DNA from: Chrysoperla carnea
Taxonomy: Eukaryota > Arthropoda > Insecta > Neuroptera > Chrysopidae
Direction: 5' to 3'
Length of the DNA stretch: 64,000 nucleotides
Assembly (NCBI RefSeq): GCF_905475395.1
Contig: NC_058338.1
Location: 44,737,935 to 44,801,934, forward strand
The position numbers were made by a program, and so were the translations under genes. Of the stretch, positions 51,801 through 63,478 are shown in pieces (position 1 is the stretch's first letter; each line of letters begins with the position of its first letter). Under the pieces are notes generated by a model. The model was not told the origin of the DNA and made no database searches. It was given only the letters and a program-made list of their open reading frames with translations.

Positions 51801-53652
51801 CGTTCTATGGCAAACCAATGTTGGCCCAGGCTTGGATAATCATTGGATCGGCCAAGGCTGGGCAACCCAGCCTTGTCCCAGGATCGGGCAATCGTTGGGT
51901 CGGCCAAGGCTAATTATTTCATCTTGGCTGAAGCATGGGCCAATATCGGGGCGCCAAAGCTGGGCTCCCCAGTACTGGACCAGGCTAGGCCCCGTCGTTC
52001 AACTATGGCGGTTCCTACATGGGATATTACAATAATCTAAAAATGACGCAAAAAGACCTATTTTCAGCTTTAAATTAAGATTTAAAAAAAAAATGGAGAT
52101 CGACTTCCTAGAGTGGGAGTTTTCTCTTTAAAAATCTTTTCTTAGAAAATTTCATAAATATTAATATTTTAGGAAATATTGTCGAAAAACGAAATACCTT
52201 TTTTTCATCTTTAATTGTTTATAACTTTTGTAATTTTTTATGTGCTGAAAAATGCTTCTGGCACATTACGACCAGTATTTATTTCTATATTTCTCCAATT
52301 TGAATTTATTGACTAGACTTTTATTTCTTAATTAATTTTATTATTCAGACAAACAAATTTTTTATATTGATTGATTTGAGACATAATTTTTTTCGAAAAC
52401 AAAATTTTTGTTTATCAATAATTTTAGTATAAATGCGACCGTAAATTTGAAATGAGTTAGTTACCTACATTGTTTTGATAATGGTCATACAGACTAAAAC
52501 GATCGTCAACAATTGTAAAAATATTATTTATTATATTTTTAATAAAAAGTGGTTGTAGGAAGCTAAAAAATGAGTTTTAATAAATCAATGTCTGACAAAA
52601 ACAATCACATTTTGCTTTGTATTTAATTACTGATCGTGCTTTCTGTAAGTCTGATATACACGGTGGGTCATTTTAGTCTATAATGGCTAATTGCTCGTTT
52701 TGTATTTAACCATTTAAAGAATAACTTGCAAAAAAGCAAAAATTGTACAGTGTGATGGAGGACATCTTGTTCTGACATCGGATCGGACCTAGTTCTTCGG
52801 ATTTCTTTAATAGCAATTTAGATTCTTGAATTTATTTGAATTTTAGGGATGACAAATTTCGGAATTTTTGTTTTGTACAAGAATACAGATCACTGATTTT
52901 CAGAACCAGAAGGCTACTAGAGTGGCCCCAAATTTAAATTTAATTATGTTTTAGGTATTTCGGCTGGTAGAGAACCAAAAGTATGGTCCCTTCGATTAGT
53001 ATTCGTTGTTTGGGTCTACTATGGATTAATTATATCAGTACTATATCAAGGGCAAATAAGCAGCTTTTTAACGACCTCTGTACATGAAAAACAAATCAGC
53101 TCATATAAAGATATCAATGAATCAGGTTTAACTGTATCCGTATATGGTAACTTAGTAAGTTACATTGAAGATGGATATTTCAAGAAATTGCAGATAACTA
53201 ATTACACTTTACGTGGTGATATGATGAGGGCGGCAGTCTATCGAAATATCACTGTAGTATCATCATATTTAACATTTGTAGATATACAAAAGAAGACCCA
53301 AGATCCGATAACGCATAAACAACGAATATACACTGTACCAGCACTAAACATTTTTTCATTTTTAAATACTTTTTATGTTCAAAAAGGCCACCCTTTGTTG
53401 CATATTTTAAATAAGAAACTGTATTATGTGCATGCATCAGGATTACCTTCCAAATGGCTGATGGACTATTTTGCTTTGACATCAAAAGGTGTTACTTTGG
53501 ACCCAGTAAAACCGTTGTCTATGGATTCATTACAAGTTCCTGGTTTAATACTTTTTATAGGCTATACATTAAGTTGTGTGATATTTTGCTTTGAAAAATG
53601 TATTTTAAGGTGGATGGTGCAATTGAAGAGGCAATTCTACCGTTTAGTTTAG
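48841..53652 (+). CDS. Divergent ionotropic receptor (IR), two exons, 604 aa
   Basis: This is a predicted ligand-gated cation channel of the insect IR family, acting in the plasma membrane of chemosensory neurons, usually with a co-receptor. Exon 1 is 48841..49957 and exon 2 is 52955..53652; the junction splits the Gly codon at 373 (G|GTGAGT donor, TTAG acceptor). A signal peptide (about 10-29) leads into an N-terminal region with several N-glycosylation sequons. Ligand-binding lobe 1 includes GTGITFNMIEMIF (228-240) and RNLVDYSTYSVPDQLIWIFP (292-311). M1 is about 332-352, the pore loop with FFDLFSLNIG runs to 373, M3 is WSLRLVFVVWVYYGLIISVL followed by YQGQISSFLT (383-412), lobe 2 follows, and the last membrane segment is about 568-586. 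Length is typical (about 600). An in-frame TAA two codons upstream supports the start. The large N-terminal domain of true glutamate receptors is absent. The 2997-bp intron is mostly a mobile element. No close IR subfamily can be named by eye. Confidence 0.93.
50641..50826. repeat. 48-bp tandem array, about four units
   Basis: The unit contains CCTGGTTGGCAGGGCTGGGC followed by CATAGTTAAGTTTTAAGTCT and GGCCCATG. Starts at 50641, 50689 and 50737 fix the 48-bp period, and the last unit is more diverged. Because 48 is a multiple of three, it leaves a minus-strand open frame (50359..50868) of repeating Gly-Pro-Ala-Leu-Pro-Thr. I regard that frame as an artefact. Confidence 0.92.
51188..51890. repeat. 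103-bp minisatellite, about seven units, alternating variants
   Basis: GGCAAACCAATGTTGGCC recurs every 103 bp from about 51190 to 51808. Units 2 and 4 carry GGCCGTTC with GGCCCTGGC, while units 3 and 5 carry GGCTGTTC with GGCCCAGGC. The recently amplified unit was therefore a 206-bp dimer. Units are otherwise nearly identical, implying recent expansion or homogenisation. The four overlapping 74-codon frames across the array are artefacts of this repetition. Confidence 0.95.
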
Positions 53653-53721
53653 CTATCAGATATTACTTGTCAAATTTAATTTTTTATACGTAGCCAATAG
53701 TATTTTTCATATAGTCGATTG

Positions 53722-53762
53722 AATAAATTACTTCTGCCTAAGTTTAATATTATAATAATAAA
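53722..53762 (+). terminator. Two poly(A) signals of the receptor gene
   Basis: AATAAA at 53722..53727 and again at 53757..53762 lie 70 and 105 bp after the stop codon, just before a family A copy begins at 53780. Confidence 0.7.
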
Positions 53763-53779
53763 ATTATAATGTCTAGTAT

Positions 53780-54142
53780 TTTATATCATGCATTTATCAA
53801 GGATTTATACTAAGTTTAGTTCAAAGTTTGTAACGCTTAAAAATATTGATTTAGTATAGGTGTTCATAAAATCACCTTTTTAGTCCCTTTCCAGCTGGCT
53901 ATTCCTCTGTCAGCTCGCCTATCCGTCCGTCAATACAATCACTTAAAACGAACAGAGATATCAAGCAAAATTTTTACAGCTTACTCAGGACGTAAAAAAC
54001 TGAGGTTGAGTTCGTAAATGAGCAACATAGGTCAACTGGGTCTTGAGTCCGTAAAACCCATCTTGCAAACTGTTAGAACAAAAATTCAAATATAAAAAAT
54101 GTTCTTTATAAAACAACAAACAACTTTTGTTTGAAACATTTA
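53780..54142 (+). repeat. Family A repeat, 5' half and part of the middle
   Basis: It contains ATACTAAGTTTAGTTCAAAG, TTTGTAACGCTTAAAAATAT, GGTGTTCATAAAATCACC, GTTCGTAAATGAGCAACATA, GGTCTTGAGTCCG and ACAACTTTTGTTTGAAACAT. The 3' end is missing. Confidence 0.8.
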
Positions 54143-56554
54143 TTGGTATTTTATTTTAAATTATACGTAAAAAACGTTTAAGCAAATTATATGTAATTTT
54201 TTCGTAAATTTCATTATTTCTAACCAGTGTAACTTCCTTTCAAACAGTATTGGGGTATATTATGGCATAATTAAATTAAATGTTTAGACTTGGAAATTTC
54301 CTTTAGCTTGAAAATGAGACATCGTAGAGTTACCTATTGTCATTAGAACCCAAGAAATAATCCACAAAAAATAACATTTTCCCAGTTTTCTCCCGATTGT
54401 TATTATCCCGATTATTGAACTTTTATTGTAATTAATATTTTTGAAAAATTTTTTAGGGGGTAAGAATTTGTTTTCAGGTAAACAAAAAAAATCATTGCTT
54501 AGCATGATTGGTAGCGTTATAAATAATTAAATTTCTTATAAAATGTTACTGCACCATATTTCGAAAAAACGACCTTGATTTGAGGATTCAGCAGAAAAAA
54601 GACGCCGAAAACGATATGCCGTTTTCGTGGAACTTAATCGGCCACGAAAACCGGCGGCCGGAGTAAATAAAAACATGCACTCTTACTATTTTATCTATAA
54701 CAGTGATTATCTACAATAGTAAAATTTAAATAAAATTGTATTTTATAAAGTTATGAATTAAAAAAATTTTAAACTATAATTTATGATTTCAATGGAGAGA
54801 TATTCCTGTGTATTCCTGGAATGTTTGATCCTCCGAGGATTTTATTCCTTAGGTGTTTGAAAAAAAATGACGGATTTTTGGCAAGAAATAGTAATAAGTT
54901 AATTTAAAAAAGATTAACCAAACCTATCGAATAGGAGATCAAAATAAAAGAAATTAAAACGGGATTACAAAAAAATATATAAGTTATATGTTTTACTCGG
55001 AAAGGAAGGTTATTAAATTTAATTAGGAATAATAAATACTATGTTAAGCGCGATATCTTTGAATAGTTGTTTATTTTCATTGTAAAATAACTTTTAGAGT
55101 TTTTGTACGCTTCCAAACTTCATAAAAAAATAAGAAATAACATTTCTCAGCCGAAGTCTCGGTATAATTGTTGTGGGTTTAAAATTTAAATAAAAAGCTA
55201 GAATGTACATTCATTTGAAAGTGTCGACGCTAGGGAACAATATGCCCTAATTTCCAGAATATTAAGAATTTTACGATTAAGTGTGTAAATTCGACAAAAG
55301 TTTGATAAAAAAGGTGATGCATTCAAAAAAAAGCCCACTGCTTTCGAATGGACCATTTAAACTCCATATTCGATAATTTTTTACAGAGATACAATTCTTT
55401 GGAATTTCGGTACAATTTGGAGTGAAAAATTATGTATTCGTTGCGTACCGAATCGCGAATTGAGCACCACGTTAGGAAATACTATACTTTTCTTTATTTT
55501 ATTAATATGAGTTTTCAGACAGTGGTGCCGTAAATAATGAAAACATTGGGCGAAAACTTATAAGAACAAGAAAACTATTCCAGAAAAATGATCCATCGAA
55601 GTGAAAATATCCCTCTTTGTTCTAAGTTATCTATTCAAGCCATTTATTATACTCCGATAGCTGTTGACTTATAATAAAAAAAATATTATTATACATTTTA
55701 ATAATTTATTTAAGATTAGTTTTTGAGCGATGAATACGAATATGCCGTTAAGAGTTGCGTGATACGCATTATATTGAGTTATGTAGCGAGTCGTTGATGA
55801 TGATTTTACTATTGAATTTTGTGTTGAAACTAATCATTTATTCAATGGGATAATTTTACCCACTTATTTTTACAAGGTTAGTAAAACTTGGATAAAATGA
55901 CTCTTTTCAAGAAATATTAATAATTTTTTTTAAATATACATATTTTTTTCAAAATAGCATGCCAAATAACATTTAAAATATACCTACGTTTTTCCTTGGA
56001 GGGATCATTTTCACCCAATTGAAAAATATACATAAATTATGTAAATATAAAACTATAAAACCTTCGGAGACAACATTCAATGAAACTCAAACAATATTAT
56101 ATATTTAATTAATTAATTAAGTTAATTAATTATTACAAATATATAACAATAATACTGCACCCTGGTTAGAAAAAATTTAGTATCTATAAAAGTATGAATG
56201 TCAAAAAAATCAATTGGAATGAATTGGAATTTAATAATTCCTTTTAATTCTGATTTAAAATTCTGGATGGGTTTTATGAAGAAGCTGATTTTTCTCTTTC
56301 AATTGATTGTTGTTTCATTTATTCGCGTATTTTTAAGTCATTTTCGGGGTGGTTGTAGGGATGGACAACAGTGCAATACCTGCGGTAGCAAGACATGTTC
56401 CAAAACTGCAAGACCAAAAGCAAGGCTAAGATCATGTTCACAACACTTCCGAGAACTTTTTTAACTGAAATTTTTTTCTTCTTTCACTTTTTTTGACACA
56501 AAGTGATACCATAAAAACTCCAAAATATTTATTGATATTATTAGAACTTGTTGT
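54143..56554. other. Intergenic, nothing recognised
   Basis: AT-rich sequence. An 88-codon frame at 56198..56464 has a Cys-rich C-terminal part but no recognisable family and no splice context, so it is left out. No structured repeat is seen. Confidence 0.45.
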
Positions 56555-56850
56555 CAACCCTAGTAGGTCAGTTGGTTAAGGAGTAACCAATTCCGTTCGC
56601 GGTTTGCCTAGGGTAGCGGGTTTCTATTTCCGCCATCACAACATAAATTCATTTAATTAATAGTTGTAATAGACTGGTGTAGTGCATGGTATATGCATGA
56701 AGGAGGTGCTCTCAGCCTCTGAAAATAATTGAGTAGCTGATGACATGAAATTATCATCCTTTAAAAGGTGGTAAAACACATATATAGTATCACAATGAGC
56801 TCTATAGCCTAAGTGTGTCCTTCGTGGACAGCCAATATAACCTAACCTAA
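56555..56850 (+). mobile_element. tRNA-derived SINE, copy 4
   Basis: The head has TAGGTCAGTTGG (A box, one change) and a damaged B box in CGGGTTTCTATTTCCGCC. The body follows the consensus (GCATGGTATATGCATGAAGG, ATGAAATTATCATCCTTTAA, GTGTCCTTCGTGGACAGCC) and ends AACCTAACCTAAG. Two CCTAA units remain in the tail. No clear target-site duplication is seen. Confidence 0.9.
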
Positions 56851-59194
56851 GTCCTTAATTAAGTGCATTAATAATTAGAAACCATGTATAAGCCCCGCTC
56901 ATTATTATTTTAGGATATCAATTTCATCAGAACCGAGCAAATGGACGGATGTAGATGTACACGATGAAACTATGCGCGTTTCGTCCTGCTATTTGGAATT
57001 CTATCCGAAATCTTTGGAGTAAAATCATCTTGGGTTAGGTTTATTTGCATAAGAAAAAAAATGATAAACAAATTTTCTTGAGCACAACCACGTATAAAAT
57101 CTAGTAAGTAAGTAAATGCGAATGACACACATTGAAGCATCGCAACATAGAACATACATATACGAAATCTATTTGGTCCAGATAAAAACAGTTCATCAGC
57201 ATCCCATCAGATATCACTAGTTGTTCATTTCAAACGTATACACATGTTTAACATATATACGTTGAATCTTTTAATAGGTACCTATTCTTGGCAGACTTTT
57301 TACTCTCTAAAATTAATCAATATTTCCTCTTTCACAGCGAGATAGATATGCATGTAACATATATCACACATACGTATAGTAGGAACGGTCTAGTTATTAG
57401 AGGTTGTTGAAAATACGACGCATGCAAGAATAAACCGACGACCAGAATCGGGTACCCGTTTTTATTTAAAATTATTACAATAATACATAACATTTCTAAT
57501 ATACGTGTGGTATATATATACTAAATGTGATTGGTTTCATTTAACGCCAATAATTAGCTAACGATTAAAAAGAAACAATAATGCGTTTGAACAAAAATAA
57601 TATAAATTTAAAACATATGTAGAAAAAAATTTAAATCTGCGAAGAAATTAATTATATGTTGTTTACACAAAGATTAACTTCAACTACAATATTAAGATAA
57701 ATATTTTAAACGCCCAAACATTTGAATTCGTTTATGTTATGTAGAGTAAGAGTGTTGTGAATTATTTCGTTAAAACCGAAATCTACAATTAAAAAACTCT
57801 TTTGTGATTGTGACACAGTGCAAAATTTTTGAGAAAAATGTGTTTTTCGAACTGATTTTACTGTGTTGGTTTTAAGTGACTTGACAAAAATCATGTAAAA
57901 AAAATGTTCTAAAGCGTGAATTCAAAAAAAGGTAGATAATTAATTTCTTTTTAAAGCTTAATACTTGCAAAAACTTTTTGTCAAGGGTCTGAGCTTGTTA
58001 TATATTTATCCAGGTTGTTTAGCCGGGGAAGTAATGCGTGTACCTATATATTTTAAGGACTATTTTTTGGGACAAAAATATTATATTATAATTATTTAGA
58101 ATTGTTGCTGTTTTTTAAGCTAAAATGGGAAAAAAATTTCACTATGGGTTAACGACCTTTAGTAATATACCCACATCTCACTCAAAATCGAATAAATTCA
58201 TACCGCCCACGCATATTAAAAGCAATAGCAGCTTGAAAATGTTTTCATTTCTAAGGAAATAGGGAGTGAAATTTTCGAAACAAAAAGCAAATTTTGATGT
58301 CGCTGCAGTAACTCACATTGAATTAAAAAACTTCATGTTCGAAATTAGCTACCTTCGTATGAAAAAATTACTAAAAGGTATAGGGTATAGGATTAATTAA
58401 GCATTCAAATAGTGTTTTGCAATTGATAGCTTTGCAAGGTGTTTTATGAAACAGATACATGAGTGAATTAGTTTAATATGTTTCAAAAATCAAGCTTGTT
58501 TGTGTACCTGAGAACCAAGGATTGCTTGATAAATATATAAAAAATTTACATAGTCTCTCTATATTCCTATACCTATGTAAGTACTAATAATATCTAATAA
58601 TATTGATATCCGCTTTGAACGCCGATAATAAAATATGATATCGGTGTTTACTTCACCTCTTATAAATCATATCATTAAACGGTGTTTTAACGGAAATAAA
58701 GAAAATGGTACAGGAAAAATATCGATTGAATATTTCTATGACATTTTTATTTTTTAAATTAATTATTTTACCTAGTTAATAATGTTATTAGTAATTTTGA
58801 GTATTTTCAAGAGTGTTGAGTTTTATTACAAATTTTAGGATAGGAATTTAATACCCTAAAATTGTACACCTTATGTTTTTTTTTTGTAATTTTTAAATAC
58901 AAAATCGACGTCTTTGATAAAAAGTTTTGAAATAACGTTTATTTGCTCACACGCATAACCAGATCATTAAAAAGTCGATTTAAATTATGAAAATGATGTT
59001 AATCACTTTTTTTTATCTAAATGAAGTAATTTGCAGTTTGTTCCATTTTCTCTATAATAAGCATAAGATGGCAAAAACATCGAAATTTTCTGATTTTTTT
59101 GCCGAAAATTGTTTAATACTTGCCTACGTATGGATTATAGCGGGAATCTCAATAGCCAATATTTGTCTTTAATTTTGTTTTAATTATCGGCAAT
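56851..59194. other. Intergenic, nothing recognised
   Basis: AT-rich DNA with only short frames on both strands. No gene, RNA or named repeat is seen. Confidence 0.5.
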
Positions 59195-59528
59195 AAATCA
59201 ATACATTATAAATCAAAGTTGCTTCCGCCTATCCGTCCCTAATCCCTATGTATGCTTAGATCTTTAAATTACGCAACGGATTTTGATGCGATTTTTCTTA
59301 TTGATAGAGTGATTCAAGATAAAGGTTTTTATGTATAATACATGCATAATATAGTAGAGTAAGCGGTTGAAATACGGGTTGAAAGGGATGTGCTCCAAAA
59401 CTAAACAAGTTGTGCACCGATTAAGCTCAAATATTGGCAAGAAATACAACCAGATTCAAAGATTGTTTTTATTTATTTTTAACCTTTGGGGAATGGAAAG
59501 ATGGAACGAGAAAGCGGAAATGAATAAA
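59195..59528 (+). repeat. Family C repeat, single-unit copy
   Basis: It has AATCAATACATTATAAATCA, CCCTATGTATGCTTAGATCT, ACGCAACGG, AGTAGAGTAAGCGGTTGAAA, GATTAAGCTCAAATATTGGC and GGGGAATGGAAAGATGGAAC. It aligns with 29027..29330 and has one copy of the segment that is doubled there. Confidence 0.7.
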
Positions 59529-59687
59529 AAAAAAAAAAATAATAATAATAATAATAATAATCGAATTTTTTCAAATATACCCAAAATAAATAAGAATCAA
59601 AATAATGATGTAGATAGTCTCTGTTATAAACGTATATTTCTTAGGAACAGACGTTAAACCCCATTATTATTATTATTATTATTTATA
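59529..59687. repeat. A-run and (AAT)n microsatellite, then (ATT)n 100 bp on
   Basis: An A-run is followed by eight AAT triplets ending near 59561. A complementary ATT run lies at 59663..59683. The two triplet runs are inverted relative to each other and could pair. Confidence 0.9.
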
Positions 59688-60610
59688 TTAATTATTTTTT
59701 TGCACTCCAAAATATTTTCAAAACCAAAAATTGAACAATCTTTACTTATTTGAGTAATAAGTACAGTGAATATTTTTACATTCATGAGACTTGTTAATTG
59801 ACAAATAAAAAAATTATGATATAAAATTTTTGAAAGATTTTGAATGATTTGGGAAAGAAAAAATCTACTGCTATCGAATTAATTTCATTGAATTTTAAGT
59901 TTAAAAAGTGACAAAAAGTCTAAAAGACAAAGTTTAACATGGTACTAAATGAAAATATAAATCGATATTTATCAAAAATAATATTTAACTATACTTGAAA
60001 ATTTTACCAGCTATTAATTAACAGAATTAAATAAATTTTAACAGAATTTAAAAAAAAATCAATTTTTCCTATGAAGGCAAATAGCAAAACAGATTGGAGA
60101 ATTAACATCAGTAGGAAGTGTAATATTTAGTAAGTCGACTGTAGGTGCTTCGGATACCTACATATACTAGGACGTTATGCGTTTAATTTCAAAAAGTTGA
60201 ATAACTTCAATAGTAGATTTTAGTAGATTCATTCAAACTTGTGAATCAATATTTTACCAAAATGAATATAGTTCGAATAGTTTAAGCACAGCAGAAACTT
60301 CTTAGAATAGATCTTTTGTCTACCAGGAGAAAATAGATAGATATACAAAAGCTATTTTGTCTGTTTCTATTGAGAGGAATATTTAATTAAATCTGTTTCA
60401 TCAACACATCACATTCGTCCACAGAACTATAGTGAAACAAAAAAACGCAAGACATACATACAACTTATACATACATTATGTGCACTAACACAATATTTCA
60501 GTTTGTTTGTTTGTCCGTCTTTGTTGCACCTTCTACTAAGTTTGGTTGCAAGTTTGAAAAGCTCAGACAACCGGGCTGACAATTATTCGGACACCTGTAG
60601 CCCAATATTT
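59688..60610. other. Intergenic; right end may be LINE 3' untranslated sequence
   Basis: No gene is recognised. Because a minus-strand LINE coding fragment ends at 60611, sequence to its left (about 60480..60610) may be that element's 3' tail. Confidence 0.4.
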
Positions 60611-60820
60611 TCAATTTTCAACTCCTCTTCCAAAATAAAATAAAAACCCAACTTCAGAACGTGTGCTTTCCAGTGCCAGACATCGACAAAGCAAATATTC
60701 TAGCGTTTCTCTTTTTTCATTGCATTCCCACAGAAGATATATTTTGTAATCCCGTAATTTTTTAGTTAATTCAGAGCACACTTTCTTGTAATCTCTTTTA
60801 TAAAAATTCTGTAGTCGCAT
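60611..60820 (-). pseudogene. Non-LTR retrotransposon ORF2, C-terminal fragment
   Basis: The minus-strand peptide includes LLWECNEKRETLEYLLCRCL followed by ALESTRSEVGF. This matches the Cys-rich end of jockey/CR1-type LINE polymerases, usually written C-x-E-x-E-T-x-E-H-L-L-C-x-C-P-A-L, with His changed to Tyr here. The reverse transcriptase core is not attached. It is a decayed 5'-truncated LINE. Confidence 0.7.
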
Positions 60821-61026
60821 TGTCCTACTCTCTTACTTTTTTCTACATACCATTTATCTTCCAATCATTCATAACAATTTATTGGATAATGTTCTATAAA
60901 ATATCCACAAATATATTTTTTGCAGCCTGTTCGACAAAAATTAGACAACAAAAGCATACGAATGGTGGAAGTTTTAGCGCTACTACCATAGTCTGGTCCT
61001 CTTTTGAGGTTTTTTTGCTGAATCTA

Positions 61027-61461
61027 GTACAGTTAAAAATGTTACAAATAACGGAAAATGAAAGAATCCGCTCGCATTTTGGTTAAACCTAATGGAATGT
61101 GTTTCTTAGGTGTCAAATATCATAAGTAATGTATGAGTTAGTGGCGCAAATGTTTCTATTTATTAATAAACAATAAATTGTTAATTCAATGGAACAGTTA
61201 ACATCAAAGTTGACTCTAAGAATAATAATAAATAGGCAACTTGAATTACGTATACGTATACGTAGGTATATATGTATAATAGTTTTCGTTTATTGTTAAT
61301 TAAATATTTAATTTTTGATTGTTTATTAACAAATAGAAACATTTGCGCCACTAACTACATTACTAATGATATTTGACACTTAAGAAACCTATTCTTTGAA
61401 TTTATCAAAATGCGAGCGATTTCTTTCATTTTCTTATATTAGCCGATCTTTTACTGTACTG
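61027..61461. mobile_element. Long inverted repeat (foldback), arms about 150 bp
   Basis: The left arm (61027..61178) reads AGTACAGT ... GAAAATGAAAGAATCCGCTC ... TTTCTTAGGTGTCAAATATC ... TTAGTGGCGCAAATGTTTCT. The right arm (61312..61461) is its reverse complement with few changes (AGAAACATTTGCGCCACTAA ... ACTGTACT). The loop of about 130 bp contains ACGTATACGTATACGT, itself a palindrome. It is non-coding. The high arm similarity suggests recent origin or gene conversion between the arms. Confidence 0.9.
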
Positions 61462-61469
61462 ATAATATA

Positions 61470-62369
61470 ATAATAAATAAGAAAAATGTGCTCTTTATAT
61501 ATCGCAATTTTATTAAGATGTAGTATGCCCAAAGGCACACCCAATATCCACGTTTGCTGTTTTTGTCATTTTACATTTGAACTATCCATCCCCATGTAGC
61601 CATGGTACAAAAATACTCCTCATCAAATTCTCTACAAAAAAGATGACTGTAACTTTTTGTTATACTATAATTTTATTTTTCATAAAGGCTAATTATAATG
61701 CTTAAAATCTCTTGCAATCTTGCATGTTCTCGAAGAGAAAAGTTACTGTTATATTATTTTTAAACATTTTTCCAGCGATATCTAACATAATGAGGTGTGT
61801 AAAAATAAAAAAGTAAAAAATTATATGATCGTTAATAATAACGTAATATCTTGAGCTATATTAGAGTTTTGAATCACGAAAGAACAAACTAAGCGGCGAG
61901 TAAAAACTAGTTATATTATAAAATAAGGTTTTAATTCAATAATACAATTGTTTTATTATACACTTGAGACACCAACTATGCTGGGCATTTATTAAAATAT
62001 AATAATGATGTTCATTGGAGCCAACCAACAAAACATAGTCAACCAACACCCACCACAAGTTAACATAAGGAGGATAAGTGAGTAGGATGGTATTTTACTC
62101 TTATCATCATCTCAGAGTCTCTATTTATTCTCCATATAATCTGTGTGTATAAATGTCAATGATAAACGTTTAGCAATCAGTCAATATTCAGAATGGCTAG
62201 CGTATTAAATTGATAATCGTAGACTAGGTGTAGACCCATCCCCGGCACTACGGATAGCAATCCTCGGCAGTAATCTGACGGGCATTCCACCTTACGAAAC
62301 TAGTAGGAAAACCTGACCAGGGAAAGGCGTACACATGTACATACTTACAGGAAGCGAGCAACCACTTTT
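61470..62369. other. Intergenic, nothing firm
   Basis: AT-rich sequence. 62235..62340 is less AT-rich (CCCATCCCCGGCACTACGG, CCTGACCAGGGAAAGGCG) and directly precedes the reverse transcriptase fragment, so it may be part of the same insertion. No gene is seen. Confidence 0.4.
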
Positions 62370-62654
62370 TTGTTGAATTTAGGTACACTCGATATTCATC
62401 CTTGGATTGACGACAGTGGTTTAGCCCTGAATATATCCAAAGCACAGGCGATTAAAATTAATAACTTAGGTGAAAAATTGTCACTTGCTTATTTTGGGGA
62501 TATTGAACTTAAAAATACCGTCAAGCTTTATGGCATAGTTCTTCTAGATTTCAAACACCCCGTCAATTTCCTCATAAACAGAATCAATTCTTACATCTTT
62601 CTTCTTTGGTCACTAGGTACTATTTTTTCTGTAAACTCTTTGATTAATATTTAA
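62370..62654 (+). pseudogene. Non-LTR retrotransposon reverse transcriptase fragment
   Basis: The frame encodes WIDDSGLALNISKAQAIKIN, then a segment ending VKLYGIVLLDFK and INRINS. In jockey-type LINE reverse transcriptases this follows the catalytic FADD box (W...GL.LN..KSQ.i.. and VK.LGv.LD..L). The catalytic box and both flanks are missing, and the frame ends in unrelated sequence. It is dead. It may or may not derive from the same element as the minus-strand fragment at 60611. Confidence 0.85.
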
Positions 62655-63478
62655 CATGCAGTCAAGGAAGGATCTTAAAAATTAAATGGAACGATTACCA
62701 ATTGAATTCGAAAGTTATAAAAAGTCATGTTTTAAAGAAGGTAGACCTTGAATCAATCGTGGTAATGAGCAAATTATATGGAAAGAGAGGAAAATACATT
62801 CCATTTCCATTCATGTGACAGCAACTTTAATGCACTACCTATAACCAAATTTTTAGCTGGTCCCTAAACTTTGTTGATCTTAATACATCTATTTCTTGTA
62901 CTATATATTGTTTCATGTATACAAGAACACTTGAGAGAAGCACTATGAAGAAGGGTTCTTTGTCTGTTAAAAGTAGACATTACCAGATTGAACACATTTC
63001 TAACTCCGCTTCAGTTATTTTACACCATTCAACAAAGATGATAATAACAATGATGTTGAGTTGAGATGTTATAAAATGATGTGCTATGTTCATATTGTTA
63101 TCTATTTATAATGACTATATTAGAGTAGTATAAGACCTGATCTTAGCAAACCCTGTATGATATTACTACACAAGTTTAATTTTTAATTACTAAAACTAAT
63201 TTTCGGGGTTTCCGAAATATCATATTAAGTGTTATCCGCAGCTGTTGAAATTTTTCTGTTTTGTAGGTACGATATAGCATCCGGAAAATAATTAATTTGA
63301 AAATTACAATAAATTTTCATGTTTTGAAACAGACCCGTACGCAAGGAAGGGGTTTTGGGGTCAATACCCCTCCCATTGAGAATCTGTCCACATAAAATTT
63401 GAATTAACAACATAGTCCTATAAATGCCTCCACTTATGAGACGCATTTCCACTGGCGAATCAGGTACCCATACATATT
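62655..63478. other. Intergenic; 63330..63470 may belong to the adjoining transposon
   Basis: No gene is recognised. GACCCGTACGCAAGGAAGGG, then GGTTTTGGGGTCAATACCCC, is a GC-rich imperfect palindromic stretch often seen with degenerate DNA transposons. Confidence 0.35.

Larger units (their letters stand above)
50484..52024. mobile_element. GC-rich inverted-repeat element made of minisatellites, in the receptor intron
   Basis: The left end TCCCATGTAGGAA (50484..50496) is the exact reverse complement of the right end TTCCTACATGGGA (52012..52024). Between them the DNA is about half or more GC, against roughly a quarter outside. It is full of short inverted words such as TGGCCCAGGCTTGG and CTTGGCCCAAGACTGGGC. 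The interior has a 48-bp tandem array on the left and a 103-bp array on the right, with a short unique AT-rich middle at about 50830..51180. No transposase is encoded. I could not find a target-site duplication. Confidence 0.75.

Noticed and set aside
51170..52035. Series of overlapping 61-132 codon open frames
   Set aside because: They start every 103 bp in shifting frames because the DNA is a tandem array. There is no protein family and no splice logic.
56198..56464. 88-codon frame with a Cys-rich CNTCGSKTCSK segment
   Set aside because: Cysteine spacing does not fit a known small Cys-rich family. No second exon or poly(A) signal makes it a gene.
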